DNA of 64,000 nt, taken from assembly GCA_017307375.1 (NCBI GenBank), contig JAFKFH010000012.1:124001-188000 (forward strand), given 5' to 3'. Both the position numbers and the translations under genes were made by a program. The notes beneath the pieces were generated by a model that was not told where the DNA came from, made no database searches, and saw only the letters and a list, made by a program, of their open reading frames with translations. Below, one piece after another: positions 16,177 to 27,300 of the stretch (position 1 is the first letter of the stretch; the number at the start of each line of letters is the position of its first letter). This DNA comes from Alphaproteobacteria bacterium (lineage in GTDB: Bacteria > Pseudomonadota > Alphaproteobacteria > Ferrovibrionales > Ferrovibrionaceae).

Positions 16177-16812
16177 CCGGTGTGAAATGCGCCGCCAGGC
16201 GAGGTCGACCGCCGCCGGCACCGGCTCGATCATCGGAACCGGCACCCGGTGCCGCAGGACCCTGGCCGCCTCGGCCAGCGGGCCGCCGCCGATGATCAGT
16301 GCCTCCGCGCGATACCGGTCCACCGCCTGATGGCAGGCATCGAGCAGCGCAGCCAGCAGCGCCGCGGGGTCGGCCATCAGGCGGCCTGGATCACCCGGCG
16401 TCAGAACCACGGGCAGGTCGTCGTGGCCGTGGCGACGCGCCATCTCCCGGATCGCCGGGGCCAGATCGGGCGTCGTGGTCACCACGGCGGCGCGGCGGCC
16501 CGCAGCCGCCAGGAATGCCGCCTCGCCGATGCCGGTCACCGGTATGGCGAGCCTTGCGCGCAATTCGTCGAGCCCGGGATCGCCGAAGGCAGCCACGATG
16601 ACGCCGTCGGCGGCGATGTCGGGCGCCAGGCTTGCCACCGCACGGCTCGCCTCGGCCAGGCCAGACACGGTCGTGATCAGGTGGCTGCCGAACGGCGCGG
16701 TCAAGCCGACGATCTCGACCCCGCCGGGGGCTGCCCGGCGGGCGATGGCCAGCATCGCCTCGGTCGTGGCAAGCGACGTGTTCGGATTGACCAGCGCGAT
16801 CCGCGCCGTCAT
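16168..16812 (-). CDS. Asp/Glu/hydantoin racemase-family protein lacking both catalytic cysteines
   Basis: A 214-residue protein of the Asp/Glu racemase superfamily, closest in layout to hydantoin/allantoin racemases (IALVNPNTS at 5-13, AAFGDPGL at 74-81, IIGGGPLA at 173-180). Family racemases use two cysteines, one in ACFDDPG and one in LGCAGM. Here these positions are Ala75 and Gly176, and the only cysteine (Cys160) is elsewhere. Racemisation by the usual two-thiol mechanism therefore looks impossible. It overlaps the last ATPase gene of the Dpp-type importer by 4 bp (16809-16812), so it probably processes or senses the imported compound. Confidence 0.8.
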   Translation of the reverse strand: MTARIALVNPNTSLATTEAMLAIARRAAPGGVEIVGLTAPFGSHLITTVSGLAEASRAVASLAPDIAADGVIVAAFGDPGLDELRARLAIPVTGIGEAAFLAAAGRRAAVVTTTPDLAPAIREMARRHGHDDLPVVLTPGDPGRLMADPAALLAALLDACHQAVDRYRAEALIIGGGPLAEAARVLRHRVPVPMIEPVPAAVDLAWRRISHRFV

Positions 16813-17759
16813 GTCAGCAGGCAGGCCGCCCGATGATCGCCGAGCCGCCCGGCCAGCGCCGGCACCTGGTCCTGGCAGGCTGCATGGACCTGGGCGCAGC
16901 GCGCGGCGAAGGCACAGCCCTTCGGCAGGTCAGCGAGGTCGGGCGGCGAGCCCGGAATGGTGACCAGGCGGCTGCCCGGCACCGCTTCGTCGACCCGCGC
17001 GGCAAGCAGGCCACGGGTATAGGGATGCAGCGGATTGCCGATGACGTCGGGCACCGAACCCTGTTCGACGATCCGGCCCGCATACATCACGGCGATGCGA
17101 TCGGCGACCTCGACGGCGACACCGATATCGTGGGTGACGAAGATGACGGTCAGCCCCAGTTCGCGCTGCAACTCGCGCAGCAGCAGCAGGATCTGGATCT
17201 GCACCGTGGCATCGAGCGCCGTGGTCGGTTCGTCGGCCAGCAGCACCTTGGGGTTGCAGGACAGCGCCAGGGCGATCATCGCCCGCTGCCGCATGCCCCC
17301 GGACATCTCGTGCGGATAGGCGTCGAGCCGGCGTTCCGGCGATGGAATGCGCACACGCTCGAACAGCGCCAGCGCCCTTGCCCGTGCCGCCGCCTCCGAA
17401 ATCCCCTCGTGCTTGCGGATCGCCTCGGTGATCTGGCGGCCGACGGTGTAGACGGGATCGAGGGCCAGCATCGGCTCCTGGAACACCATCGAGACGACAC
17501 GGCCCCGCAGGTCGGCCAGCTGGCGGCGGTTCAGGGCCATGACATCCTGCCCGCCGACCCGGATGCTGCCGCCGATCCTCGTCCGCTTCTCCGGATGAAG
17601 GCGCAGCAGCGACCGCAGCGTGACCGACTTGCCGGACCCCGACTCGCCGAGCAGCGCCAGCACGCTGCCCTGCGGCACCGAGAGATCGACGCCATTGACC
17701 GCGCGCACCGGCTTGCGCCCGCCGGTGAAGGTGACTTCGAGCTTTTCGATCTCGATCAT
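16809..17759 (-). CDS. Dipeptide/oligopeptide-type ABC transporter ATP-binding protein (DppD-like)
   Basis: A 316-residue ATPase. Walker A is GESGSGKS near residue 38, the signature is MSGGMRQRAMIALAL and Walker B is LLADEPTTALD. The C-terminal oligopeptide-ABC extension contains GCAFAARCAQVHAAC. The start [11 protein letters not shown] at 17759 overlaps the previous gene by ATGA; longer open frames upstream are not conserved. It pairs with the DppF-like ATPase to power a two-permease peptide/opine-type importer. Confidence 0.92.
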   Translation of the reverse strand: MIEIEKLEVTFTGGRKPVRAVNGVDLSVPQGSVLALLGESGSGKSVTLRSLLRLHPEKRTRIGGSIRVGGQDVMALNRRQLADLRGRVVSMVFQEPMLALDPVYTVGRQITEAIRKHEGISEAAARARALALFERVRIPSPERRLDAYPHEMSGGMRQRAMIALALSCNPKVLLADEPTTALDATVQIQILLLLRELQRELGLTVIFVTHDIGVAVEVADRIAVMYAGRIVEQGSVPDVIGNPLHPYTRGLLAARVDEAVPGSRLVTIPGSPPDLADLPKGCAFAARCAQVHAACQDQVPALAGRLGDHRAACLLT

Positions 17760-18781
17760 GCTGCCGCCGCCCGCGAATGGCCGGAGCCGGGCTGGCCGGC
17801 AAAGCAGGCCGCGACCTGGCCCGGGCGCACCCCGCCCAAGGCGGGAACGTCGGACGCGCATACGGCCTCGGCCATCGCGCAGCGCGGATGGAAACGACAG
17901 CCCGACGGCGGGTTGATCGGATTGGGCGGATCGCCGGACAGCGGTGCCTCCATCGTCCGATGGGCCGGGTCCATCTTCGGCATCGAGGCCAGCAGGGCCG
18001 CGGTGTAGGGATGGCCCGGCGTGGCGAAGATCGCGTCGCGGGCGCCGATTTCGGCGACCTTGCCGAGATACATGACCATCACCCGGTCGACCATGAAGCG
18101 GACGACGTTCAGGTCGTGCGAGATGAAGATGTAGGTCAATCCGAATTCGGCCTTGAGGTCGAGCAGCAGGTTCAGCACCTGGGCCTCGACCGACTTGTCC
18201 AGCGCCGACACGGCCTCGTCGAGGATGACGAGCCGCGGTTCCAGCGCCAGGGCACGGGCGATATTGACGCGCTGGCGTTGACCGCCGGACAGCTCATGCG
18301 GATAGCGCCCGGCAAAACGCGCCGGCTCCAGCCCGACGCGGGCCAGCAGGTCGTGGGCCCGCGCCATCGCCTTGCCCGCCGCGACGCCGTGGACCCGCGG
18401 GCCGAAGGCGATCGAGTCCCCGATGGTCAGCCGCGGATTGAGCGAAGCGTAGGAATCCTGGAACACCATCTGAACCTGGGCGCGATAGCTGCGCAGGTCG
18501 AGGCCGGCGCCCAGCTGTTCGCCGTCGAACACGATCTCGCCCCGATCCGGCCGGATCAGCTGCATCAGCAGCCGCGCGGTGGTCGATTTGCCGCAGCCGC
18601 TTTCGCCGACGACGCCGAGCGTCTCGCCCTTCAGCAGCGTGAAGTCGACGCCGTCGACCGCCCGCACCACCCCGCCGCGGCCGAGCAGGCCGCGGCCCTT
18701 GACCGGGAAATGCTTGACCAGGCCGTTGACCGCCAGCAGCGGCTGGGCCGGTCCGCCACGATCGCGGGGATCGACGCTCAC
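17756..18781 (-). CDS. Dipeptide/oligopeptide-type ABC transporter ATP-binding protein (DppF-like)
   Basis: A 341-residue ATPase. It has Walker [10 protein letters not shown], the Q-loop region [20 protein letters not shown] typical of DppF/OppF, the signature [15 protein letters not shown], and [12 protein letters not shown] as Walker B. The C-terminal [14 protein letters not shown] motif belongs to the oligopeptide-ABC extension. The start is a GTG at 18781 that overlaps the stop of the DppC-like permease (GTGA). Walker B has DEAVS in place of the usual DEPVS, a mild variant found in some homologues. Confidence 0.92.
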   Translation of the reverse strand: MSVDPRDRGGPAQPLLAVNGLVKHFPVKGRGLLGRGGVVRAVDGVDFTLLKGETLGVVGESGCGKSTTARLLMQLIRPDRGEIVFDGEQLGAGLDLRSYRAQVQMVFQDSYASLNPRLTIGDSIAFGPRVHGVAAGKAMARAHDLLARVGLEPARFAGRYPHELSGGQRQRVNIARALALEPRLVILDEAVSALDKSVEAQVLNLLLDLKAEFGLTYIFISHDLNVVRFMVDRVMVMYLGKVAEIGARDAIFATPGHPYTAALLASMPKMDPAHRTMEAPLSGDPPNPINPPSGCRFHPRCAMAEAVCASDVPALGGVRPGQVAACFAGQPGSGHSRAAAA

Positions 18782-19662
18782 GATTTCACGTCCATGGCCC
18801 CGCGCAGGCCGTCCGAGAACATGTTGAAGGCGACCGAGGTGATGAAGATCATCACGCCCGGCAGGGCCGCGACCATCGGCTGGGTATAGATCGCCGTCCG
18901 CAGCGTGTTCAGCATCAGGCCCCATTCCGGCTCGGGCGGGCGCACGCCAAGGCCCAGGAAGGACAGTCCCGATGCCAGGATCATCGACACCGACACCAGG
19001 CTGGTGGCGTAGACGAAGACCGGCCCGAGCACGTTGCCCAGCACGTGGACACGCACGATGGTGAAGGCCCCGGCACCGGAAGCGCGTGCCGCATCGACAT
19101 AGTCGAGATTGCGCACCTGGGTCGTGACGCTCTCCGCGACCCGCGCGATCGGCGGCACGAAGACCAGCGTCAGCGAGACCAGCGCGTTGGTCAGCCCGGC
19201 CCCCAGCGCGCCGGACAGCGCCACGGCCAGCAGCACCGACGGGAAGGCATAAAAAATGTCGACGGTGCGCATGATCAGCGTATTGGGCAGCCCGCCGACA
19301 TAACCGGCGGTGATGCCGATCGCCGCGCCGATCACGAAGGCGATCGGCACCGGCGTCACCCCCATCAGCAGCGACAGCCGCGCGCCGTAGATCAGGCGGG
19401 ACAGCATGTCGCGCCCCAGTTCGTCGGTGCCGAGGGGGAAGCCGGCAAAGCCGATCGGCTTCAGCCGGCGCAGCATCATCCCCTTGGACGGATCGTTGGG
19501 CGCCAGATACGGTGCCAGGATCGCCATCAGTACCAGGGCGACGATGACGGCCAGCGCCGCCATCGCCACGGGATCGCGCATCAGCCGCCGGGCGACGCCC
19601 GACCAGTAGCCGGGCGAGCGCGCGACGGCGGCGGCCGGCAAGGTCACGGTTGCCGCGGTCAT
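18778..19662 (-). CDS. Dipeptide-type ABC transporter permease (DppC-like)
   Basis: A 294-residue inner-membrane permease. It has an N-terminal OppC_N transmembrane segment, then [21 protein letters not shown]-like sequence (here [16 protein letters not shown]), four to five further membrane segments, and the EAA loop around [20 protein letters not shown]. The start at 19662 overlaps the DppB-like stop by 4 bp. It forms the translocation pore together with the DppB-like protein. Confidence 0.93.
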   Translation of the reverse strand: MTAATVTLPAAAVARSPGYWSGVARRLMRDPVAMAALAVIVALVLMAILAPYLAPNDPSKGMMLRRLKPIGFAGFPLGTDELGRDMLSRLIYGARLSLLMGVTPVPIAFVIGAAIGITAGYVGGLPNTLIMRTVDIFYAFPSVLLAVALSGALGAGLTNALVSLTLVFVPPIARVAESVTTQVRNLDYVDAARASGAGAFTIVRVHVLGNVLGPVFVYATSLVSVSMILASGLSFLGLGVRPPEPEWGLMLNTLRTAIYTQPMVAALPGVMIFITSVAFNMFSDGLRGAMDVKS

Positions 19663-20612
19663 GCGCGCTGCATCCGCGGATCGACCGAGGTCTGGACGAT
19701 GTCGACCACCAGGTTCACCCCCACGAAGAACAGTGCCAGGACCAGGATCGTGCCCTGCAGCAGCGGCAGGTCGCGCTGGAAGATCGCGGCATTCAGCAGA
19801 AAGCCGGTACCGGGCCAGGCGAAGACCGTCTCGATCAGGATCGAGCCGCCCAGCAGATAACCGAGCTGCAGGCCCATCACCGCGAAGGCGGTGGGTGCCG
19901 CGTTCTTGACGACATGGCGGAAGATGCCGCGATGCTCGAGGCCCTTCGCGCCCAGAGCGTTGATGAACTCCTGGTTCAGGATGTCGCCGACCAGCGCCCG
20001 CAGGGTGCGGGCGACGATGCCCATCGGAATGACCGACATGGTGATCGCCGGCAACAGCAGGTATTGCAGATAGGCCCAGTCGAACGACCGGCCGGCCGAC
20101 CCGCCCGGTCCGCCGCCGGTCGCGGGCAGCCAGCCCAGTTCGACCGAGAAGACGATCACCAGCACCATGCCCAGCCAGTAATGCGGCACGCTGACCCCCA
20201 GCACCGACAGCGTCGAGCACAGGCGATCGATCAGCGAGCCGCGGAAATAGCCGGCGACGACGCCGAACAGCGTACCGAAGAAGAACCCGATGCACGTCGC
20301 CACCGCCGCCAGAATCAGCGAGTTGACGACGGCGTTGGCCAGTTCTGTCGCCACCGGCCGGCCGGTGGCGATCGAGGCACCGAAATCGCCGTGCAGCACC
20401 CGCCAGGCCCACAGGCCGTATTGCACCGGCAACGGCCGGTCGAAACCGTAGACTGCCCGCATCTGGGCCTGTAGTTCGGCGGAAGCGTCGGACGGCAGCA
20501 CCGCGGTCAGCGGATCGCCCGGGGCGATATGGACCAGCAGGAAACAGACGATGCTGACCCCCACCGCCACCGGCAGCATGTAGACGAGGCGTTTGACGGC
20601 GTAGATCAGCAT
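19659..20612 (-). CDS. Dipeptide-type ABC transporter permease (DppB-like)
   Basis: A 317-residue permease with about six transmembrane segments. It opens MLIYAVKRLVYMLPVAVGVS and has the DppB markers HIAPGDPLTAVLP, YGFDRPLPVQYGLW and the EAA loop EFINALGAKGLEHRGIFRHV. It lies 11 bp after the binding-protein gene and overlaps the DppC-like gene. Gene order binding protein, DppB, DppC, DppD, DppF is the standard one for this transporter class. Confidence 0.93.
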   Translation of the reverse strand: MLIYAVKRLVYMLPVAVGVSIVCFLLVHIAPGDPLTAVLPSDASAELQAQMRAVYGFDRPLPVQYGLWAWRVLHGDFGASIATGRPVATELANAVVNSLILAAVATCIGFFFGTLFGVVAGYFRGSLIDRLCSTLSVLGVSVPHYWLGMVLVIVFSVELGWLPATGGGPGGSAGRSFDWAYLQYLLLPAITMSVIPMGIVARTLRALVGDILNQEFINALGAKGLEHRGIFRHVVKNAAPTAFAVMGLQLGYLLGGSILIETVFAWPGTGFLLNAAIFQRDLPLLQGTILVLALFFVGVNLVVDIVQTSVDPRMQRA

Positions 20613-20623
20613 CGTTGGCTCGT

Positions 20624-22228
20624 TCAGGGCGCCATGGTGATCGGCGAGAAGTCCTGGAACCAGTTCTGGGCCTGGACGAAGCCCTGGACCTTCTTGGTCA
20701 TCGCCCGCGGGTTGACATCGTGGGTGACCATCAGGAACAGCGCATCGTCGACGTATTTCTCATGGACCTTCTGCAGCACCTTGGTCTGCGCGTCCTTGTC
20801 GAAGGTATTGCGGACCTCGTCGAACAGCTTGTCCATCGCCGGGTCGCAGTAATAACCCCAGTTCGTGCCGGCCGGCGGTGCCAGGTTGCATTGCAGGTGA
20901 CGGATGAAGCCGGTGAACGGGTCCTGGATGAAATAGGAATAGTTCATGCCGGTGCCGCCGCGCGCGCTTTCATGCTTGGCGCCGGCGCGCCAGATGTTGA
21001 TCAGCGTGTTCCATTCCACGACCTCGAACTCGACTTGCAGGCCGATCTCGGCCAATTGCTGCTGCAGGAACTCGTTCATCGGCAGCGGCTGCATCTGGCC
21101 GGAACCCGAGGCCGAGATCAGGATCTTGGTCTTCAGCGGCTTGTCCGGGCCGTACCCGGCCTCGGCCATCAGCTTCTTGGCGGCGGGCAGATCGTAGGTG
21201 ACCTTGAAGGTCGGGTTGCCGAACCACTGGTGGCCCGGCGGGAAGAAGCCTTCGGCCGGAATCATCAGGCCGCCCAGCAATTCCTTCAGCCCCTGGCGGT
21301 CGATCGCTAGGTTGGCCGCCTTGCGGATGCGAATGTCGTTCCAGGGCGAGCCTTCGACCCGCGACAGATGCCACGTCCAGTTATGCGGATAGCTGTTGGT
21401 GACAAGGTTGAAGCCCGCCTGCTTCAGCGACGGCACGGCGTCGGGCGGCGGCGCCTCGATCCAGTCGACCTGGCCCGAGCGGAGCGCGGCCACGCGGGCG
21501 TTCGCCTCGGGCAGCGGCACCAGGACCAGGCGGTCCAGCTTCGGCACCCGCGCCTTGTCCCAGTAGTCCTTGTTCGGCACCATCTCGACCCGCTCACGCG
21601 GCACGAAATTGACAATCTTCCACGGACCGGTGCCGGCCGGCGTCTTGGCGAAGGCATCCCAGGACTTGCCGACCTTCTCCCACTGGCTGGGCGAGGACAT
21701 CATGATCCAGGCGAGCTGATAGGGCAGCGTCGCATCGGGAACATTGGTGATGATCTCGAGCGTCAGCGGATCGACCGCCCGGTACTTGGCCACGGCGGGA
21801 ATGCGCGAACGGCCCTGGGCCGACTGGCGCGGATCGAACTGCGGCGATTCCTTGACCAGCAGCTTGTCGAAATTCCAGACCACGGCATCGGCGGTGAACG
21901 GCCCGCCATCGTGGAAGGTCACCCCTTCGCGCAGCTTGAACGTCCACTTGGTCTTGTCGTTCGGGTCGACCGACCAGGAGGTGGCGAGGCCCGGCACCAG
22001 GTCCGACGGCTTGTCCGCCTTCGACAGGTCCCAGTTTACCAGCGCGTCATAAGCGGTGAAGCCGAGAAAGCGCTGCCCCTCGCCGCCATTGTCGGTCTGG
22101 CCGGTGGTCAGCGGAATGTCCGAGGCGGTCATGCCGATGCGCAGCGTGCCCTGCGCCATTGCCGCCTGGCCGGTCCACAACGCGCCGAGCGCGATACCCG
22201 CCGCCAGTGCCAGATGCCTGAAACCCAT
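20624..22228 (-). CDS. Peptide/opine-type ABC transporter substrate-binding protein (SBP_bac_5)
   Basis: A 534-residue periplasmic binding protein of the DppA/OppA class. The ATG at 22228 (MGFRHLALAAGIALG) gives a clean signal peptide ending QAAMAQ, with GGGGG about 8 bases upstream; the frame is open 54 bases further but that part is not signal-like. Conserved stretches include LVPGLATSWSVD, FKLREGVTFHDG and the late KAANLAIDRQGLKELL. The ligand is unknown. The terminal racemase-family gene suggests an amino-acid-derived compound such as a D-amino acid conjugate or cyclic ureide. Confidence 0.9.
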   Translation of the reverse strand: MGFRHLALAAGIALGALWTGQAAMAQGTLRIGMTASDIPLTTGQTDNGGEGQRFLGFTAYDALVNWDLSKADKPSDLVPGLATSWSVDPNDKTKWTFKLREGVTFHDGGPFTADAVVWNFDKLLVKESPQFDPRQSAQGRSRIPAVAKYRAVDPLTLEIITNVPDATLPYQLAWIMMSSPSQWEKVGKSWDAFAKTPAGTGPWKIVNFVPRERVEMVPNKDYWDKARVPKLDRLVLVPLPEANARVAALRSGQVDWIEAPPPDAVPSLKQAGFNLVTNSYPHNWTWHLSRVEGSPWNDIRIRKAANLAIDRQGLKELLGGLMIPAEGFFPPGHQWFGNPTFKVTYDLPAAKKLMAEAGYGPDKPLKTKILISASGSGQMQPLPMNEFLQQQLAEIGLQVEFEVVEWNTLINIWRAGAKHESARGGTGMNYSYFIQDPFTGFIRHLQCNLAPPAGTNWGYYCDPAMDKLFDEVRNTFDKDAQTKVLQKVHEKYVDDALFLMVTHDVNPRAMTKKVQGFVQAQNWFQDFSPITMAP

Positions 22229-22242
22229 GGAAAAGCCCCCGA

Positions 22243-22339
22243 TGTCATTTTTCTGACAGTGAAGAGGCAATTCCCGTGCCATGGAGCGGACGAGGATTAT
22301 TCCACCGAACTACACCGGTCTGCCGGATTTTCAGACCGG
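22243..22339. promoter_or_regulatory. Two inverted repeats in the divergent promoter region before the Dpp-type operon and groES
   Basis: TGTCA-N6-TGACA lies at 22243-22258, only 15 bp before the start codon of the binding-protein gene. CCGGTCTG-N9-CAGACCGG (perfect 8-bp arms) lies at 22315-22339. Both sit on the transporter side of the 271-bp gap that separates it from groES. They are candidate operators; no regulator gene is adjacent. The second could also form an RNA hairpin in a long leader. Confidence 0.45.
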
Positions 22340-22411
22340 CGCTGCACAAAAAATATGCAAGCAGTCGAGGCGCCTACCGCGAAGCCAGGCGAAAAAATGT
22401 CTTTGTCCGGT

Positions 22412-22443
22412 CTTGAAGGGCAAAACGGCCTCGCCTACCTCGG
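22412..22443 (+). promoter_or_regulatory. RpoH (sigma32)-type heat-shock promoter of groESL
   Basis: CTTGAA (22412-22417) and CCTACCTCGG (22434-22443) match the alphaproteobacterial heat-shock promoter pattern CTTG-N17/18-CYTATNTNNG, with one mismatch in the -10 element and 18 bp after CTTG. The groES start is 57 bp downstream. No CIRCE inverted repeat (TTAGCACTC type) for HrcA is visible in the gap, so regulation is probably by RpoH alone. Confidence 0.6.
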
Positions 22444-22499
22444 TGTCGCCCAACCCGCTTGGGTTCATGACATAGCTGCCCTGCAACAGGAGGAACTGC

Positions 22500-22814
22500 A
22501 TGCAATTCCGCCCGCTGCACGACCGCGTCGTCGTGCGCCGCATCGAAGCCGACCAGAAGACCGCTGGCGGCATCATCATTCCCGACACCGCGAAGGAAAA
22601 GCCGCAGGAAGGCGAAGTGCTGGCCGTGGGCCCGGGCACCCGCGACGAGAGCGGCAGGCTGGTGCCGCTCGACCTCAAGGCCGGCGACCGCGTCCTGTTC
22701 GGCAAATGGTCGGGGACCGAGGTCAAGATCGATGGCGAAGACCTGCTGATCATGAAGGAGAGCGACGTCCTGGGCGTGATCCAGGCCGGCGCCCCCGTGC
22801 GCAAGGCCGCGTAA
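22500..22814 (+). CDS. groS: Co-chaperonin GroES
   Basis: A 104-residue Hsp10 subunit that caps the GroEL barrel. It begins [18 protein letters not shown] and has the mobile loop ([16 protein letters not shown], about 20-35) that contacts GroEL. An AGGAGG ribosome site lies 6 bases before the ATG. It is co-transcribed with groEL, 25 bp downstream. Confidence 0.98.
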   Translation: MQFRPLHDRVVVRRIEADQKTAGGIIIPDTAKEKPQEGEVLAVGPGTRDESGRLVPLDLKAGDRVLFGKWSGTEVKIDGEDLLIMKESDVLGVIQAGAPVRKAA

Positions 22815-22827
22815 GGCTGAATTCTGA

Positions 22828-24465
<1,638 letters not shown>

Positions 24466-24510
24466 TCGGCCAGACCCGCCGGCTGCCTGATGCAGGGGCC
24501 GGCATCGTCC

Positions 24511-24539
24511 GGGCGGCGCCGGGAGGGACGGCGCCGCCC
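24511..24539 (+). terminator. Stem-loop after groEL
   Basis: Perfect 11-bp arms GGGCGGCGCCG (24511-24521) and CGGCGCCGCCC (24529-24539) enclose a 7-base loop, 45 bp after the groEL stop. No T-tract follows, so it may be a partial terminator or an mRNA processing site between groEL and the small heat-shock gene. Confidence 0.55.
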
Positions 24540-24575
24540 CCCACGTTTCCATGTTGCTCCAAGGAGGATATGGCA

Positions 24576-25034
24576 ATGTCCACGATCGATTTTGCGCCGT
24601 TGTTCCGTTCCACGATCGGTTTCGACCGGATCGCCGGCATGCTGGAAAACAGCCGCCGCCTCGCCGCGCTCGACGCCTGGCCGCCTTACGACATCGCGCG
24701 GGTCGGCGAGAACGACTACCGCATCACCGTCGTGACCGCGGGCTTCGCGCCCGAGGACCTCAGTGTGACGCAGGAGGCGAATGCCCTGGTCGTCAGCGGC
24801 ACCAGGAAGGCCGAGACCGGCGGCGAGTATCTGCATCGCGGCATCGTCGATCGCGGCTTCCAGCGCCGGTTCGACCTGGCCGACCATGTACGCGTGACCG
24901 GCGCACGGCTCGAACATGGCCTTCTGACCATCGAACTCCATCGCGACCTGCCCGAAGCGCTGAAGCCGCGCCAGATCGAGATTGCGCGCAGTCCCGCGCC
25001 GCGCCAGATCGAGGCCGACAGGCGCGCCGCCTGA
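24576..25034 (+). CDS. Small heat-shock protein, Hsp20/IbpA family
   Basis: A 152-residue alpha-crystallin-domain holdase. It begins MSTIDFAPLFRSTIGFDRI, the usual alphaproteobacterial IbpA opening, followed by PPYDIARVGENDYRITVVTAGF (start of the crystallin domain, about 38-59) and ending in the RQIEI-type C-terminal anchor. I prefer the ATG at 24576, 8 bases after GGAGG, over the ATG at 24570, which is only 2 bases from it. It prevents aggregation of unfolded proteins and hands them to other chaperones, which fits its place behind groESL. Confidence 0.94.
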   Translation: MSTIDFAPLFRSTIGFDRIAGMLENSRRLAALDAWPPYDIARVGENDYRITVVTAGFAPEDLSVTQEANALVVSGTRKAETGGEYLHRGIVDRGFQRRFDLADHVRVTGARLEHGLLTIELHRDLPEALKPRQIEIARSPAPRQIEADRRAA

Positions 25035-25040
25035 CGGCCA

Positions 25041-25073
25041 GGGCGGGGCCGGATACGAGATCCGGCCCCGCCC
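25041..25073. terminator. Strong stem-loop shared by convergent hsp20 and DUF1445 genes
   Basis: Perfect 14-bp arms GGGCGGGGCCGGAT (25041-25054) and ATCCGGCCCCGCCC (25060-25073) enclose ACGAG. It lies between the hsp20 stop (25034) and the end of the opposite-strand gene (25079), so it can terminate both. It lacks a long T-run. Confidence 0.7.
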
Positions 25074-25078
25074 GCTTG

Positions 25079-25861
25079 TCAAAGCGCAGCCAGGCGTGTG
25101 TTCAGCAGGTCGGTGATCAGCATCGTGCCGGGGCTGTGGGTGATCGCGATCGGCGGCCGGGCATTGCGGATCGCGACCTGCGGGGTGACGCCGCAGGCCC
25201 AGAAGACCGGCAGCTCTCCGTCGCCGATTTCCACCGCATCGCCGTAGTCAGGCCGGTCGATGTCGGCGATGCCGATCCGCTCGGGCGCGCCGAGATGGAC
25301 CGGGGCGCCATGCACCGACGGAAAGCGTGAGGTGATCTGCACCGCCCGGATGGCATCGGCCGGGGCGAGCGGTCGCATCGACACGACGAGGTCGCCCCGG
25401 AACCGCCCCGCCGGCACGCAGGGCAGCGACGTGCGATACATCGGCACGTTGCGGTGCATCTGGATATGGCGGACCGGCACGCCGGCGGCGAGCAGTGCTT
25501 CCTCGAACGAGAACGAGCAGCCGATGACGAAGGTGACGAAATCGTCGCGCCACAGCGCGGCGATCTCCGTCGGCTCGGCCGCCAGTTCGCCGTCGCGATA
25601 GACCCGATAGCGCGGCACGTCGGTCCGGATGTCGATATCGGCCCCGAGGGTCGGCAGCATCGGATCGCCGACCTCCGATACGGCCAGCAGCGGGCAGGGC
25701 TTCGGATTGGCCTGGCAGAAGCGCAGGAACTCGTTGGCCCAGTCCTGGGGCAGGATGACCAAGTTGCCCTGGACATGGCCGGGGGCGAGACCGGCGGTCG
25801 GGCCAGCGTGAAGGCCGGCGCGGATGGCGGCACGGTCGGCAGCGGCATTGGCGTGGATCAT
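25079..25861 (-). CDS. DUF1445 / D-glutamate cyclase-family putative hydro-lyase
   Basis: A 260-residue protein of the PF07286 family. The hallmark segments are [17 protein letters not shown] near 34, [16 protein letters not shown] near 112-127, [10 protein letters not shown], and the C-terminal CGVTPQ followed by [12 protein letters not shown]. The mammalian relative hydrates 5-oxo-D-proline to D-glutamate; bacterial members are otherwise uncharacterised and often called hydro-lyases. It is the last gene of the Liv-type operon, 13 bp after livF, so it probably acts on the imported compound or a derivative such as a lactam. Confidence 0.87.
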   Translation of the reverse strand: MIHANAAADRAAIRAGLHAGPTAGLAPGHVQGNLVILPQDWANEFLRFCQANPKPCPLLAVSEVGDPMLPTLGADIDIRTDVPRYRVYRDGELAAEPTEIAALWRDDFVTFVIGCSFSFEEALLAAGVPVRHIQMHRNVPMYRTSLPCVPAGRFRGDLVVSMRPLAPADAIRAVQITSRFPSVHGAPVHLGAPERIGIADIDRPDYGDAVEIGDGELPVFWACGVTPQVAIRNARPPIAITHSPGTMLITDLLNTRLAAL

Positions 25862-25873
25862 CGCGGCGTTCCC

Positions 25874-26583
<710 letters not shown>

Positions 26584-26587
<4 letters not shown>

Positions 26588-27300
26588 TCCCCCAGATAGG
26601 CTGCGATGACGGCCGGGTCCCGGGCGATCTCGGCCGGGGTGCCGTCGGCGATTTTTGCCCCGTAGTCCAGCACCAGGATGCGGTCGGCGATCGGCATGAT
26701 GCCCTCCATCACATGCTCGACGATGATCGAGGCGATGCCCCGCTCCCGGATGCGGCGCACGAGGCCCGAGGCCTCGCGCACCTCGGTCTGATTGAGCCCG
26801 GCCATCACCTCGTCGAGCAGGATCAGCTTGGGGCCGGATGCGAGGGCGCGGGCCACCTCGAGCCGCTTCTGTTCGGACACCGTCAGTTCGCCCGCGGCCG
26901 CCGCGGCGCGATGACCCAGCCCGACGAAATCGAGTTCGCGCCGCGCCACCTCGCGGGCGTGGCCGACGCGCTTGTGATGCAGCATCGCCCCGACCATCAC
27001 GTTCTCCAGCGCCGTCATCGAATGGAACACACGCACGATCTGGAAGGTGCGGGCAATGCCGAGCGCCGCGGCCTCGTCGGGCTCGACGCCGGTGATATCC
27101 TGGCCATCGAACACCACCTGGCCCGCCGTCGGCCGATGGAACCCGGCAAGGCAGTTGAACAAGGTCGTCTTGCCCGCCCCGTTCGGCCCGATCAGGCCGA
27201 CGATCTCGCCAACCCCGACCGCAAAGCCGATGTCGCGGTTCGCCACCAGGCCGTCGAACGCCTTGGTCAGCGCCGACACGCTCAGCAAGGCGCCGCTCAT
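26584..27300 (-). CDS. livG: Branched-chain amino acid-type ABC transporter ATP-binding protein LivG
   Basis: A 238-residue ATPase with Walker A GPNGAGKTT, the LivG-type stretch GIARTFQIVRVFHSMTALEN, Walker B LILLDEVMAGLN and the C-terminal AEIARDPAVIAAYLGE. The signature position reads LTVSEQKRLEVARAL, where the usual LSxGxQ is replaced by a T-V-S-E-Q form seen in many LivG proteins. It overlaps livF and livM by 4 bp each. Confidence 0.95.

Noticed and set aside
22229-22499. Search for a CIRCE element before groES
   Set aside because: No TTAGCACTC-type inverted repeat is present; the only good element is the RpoH-type promoter.
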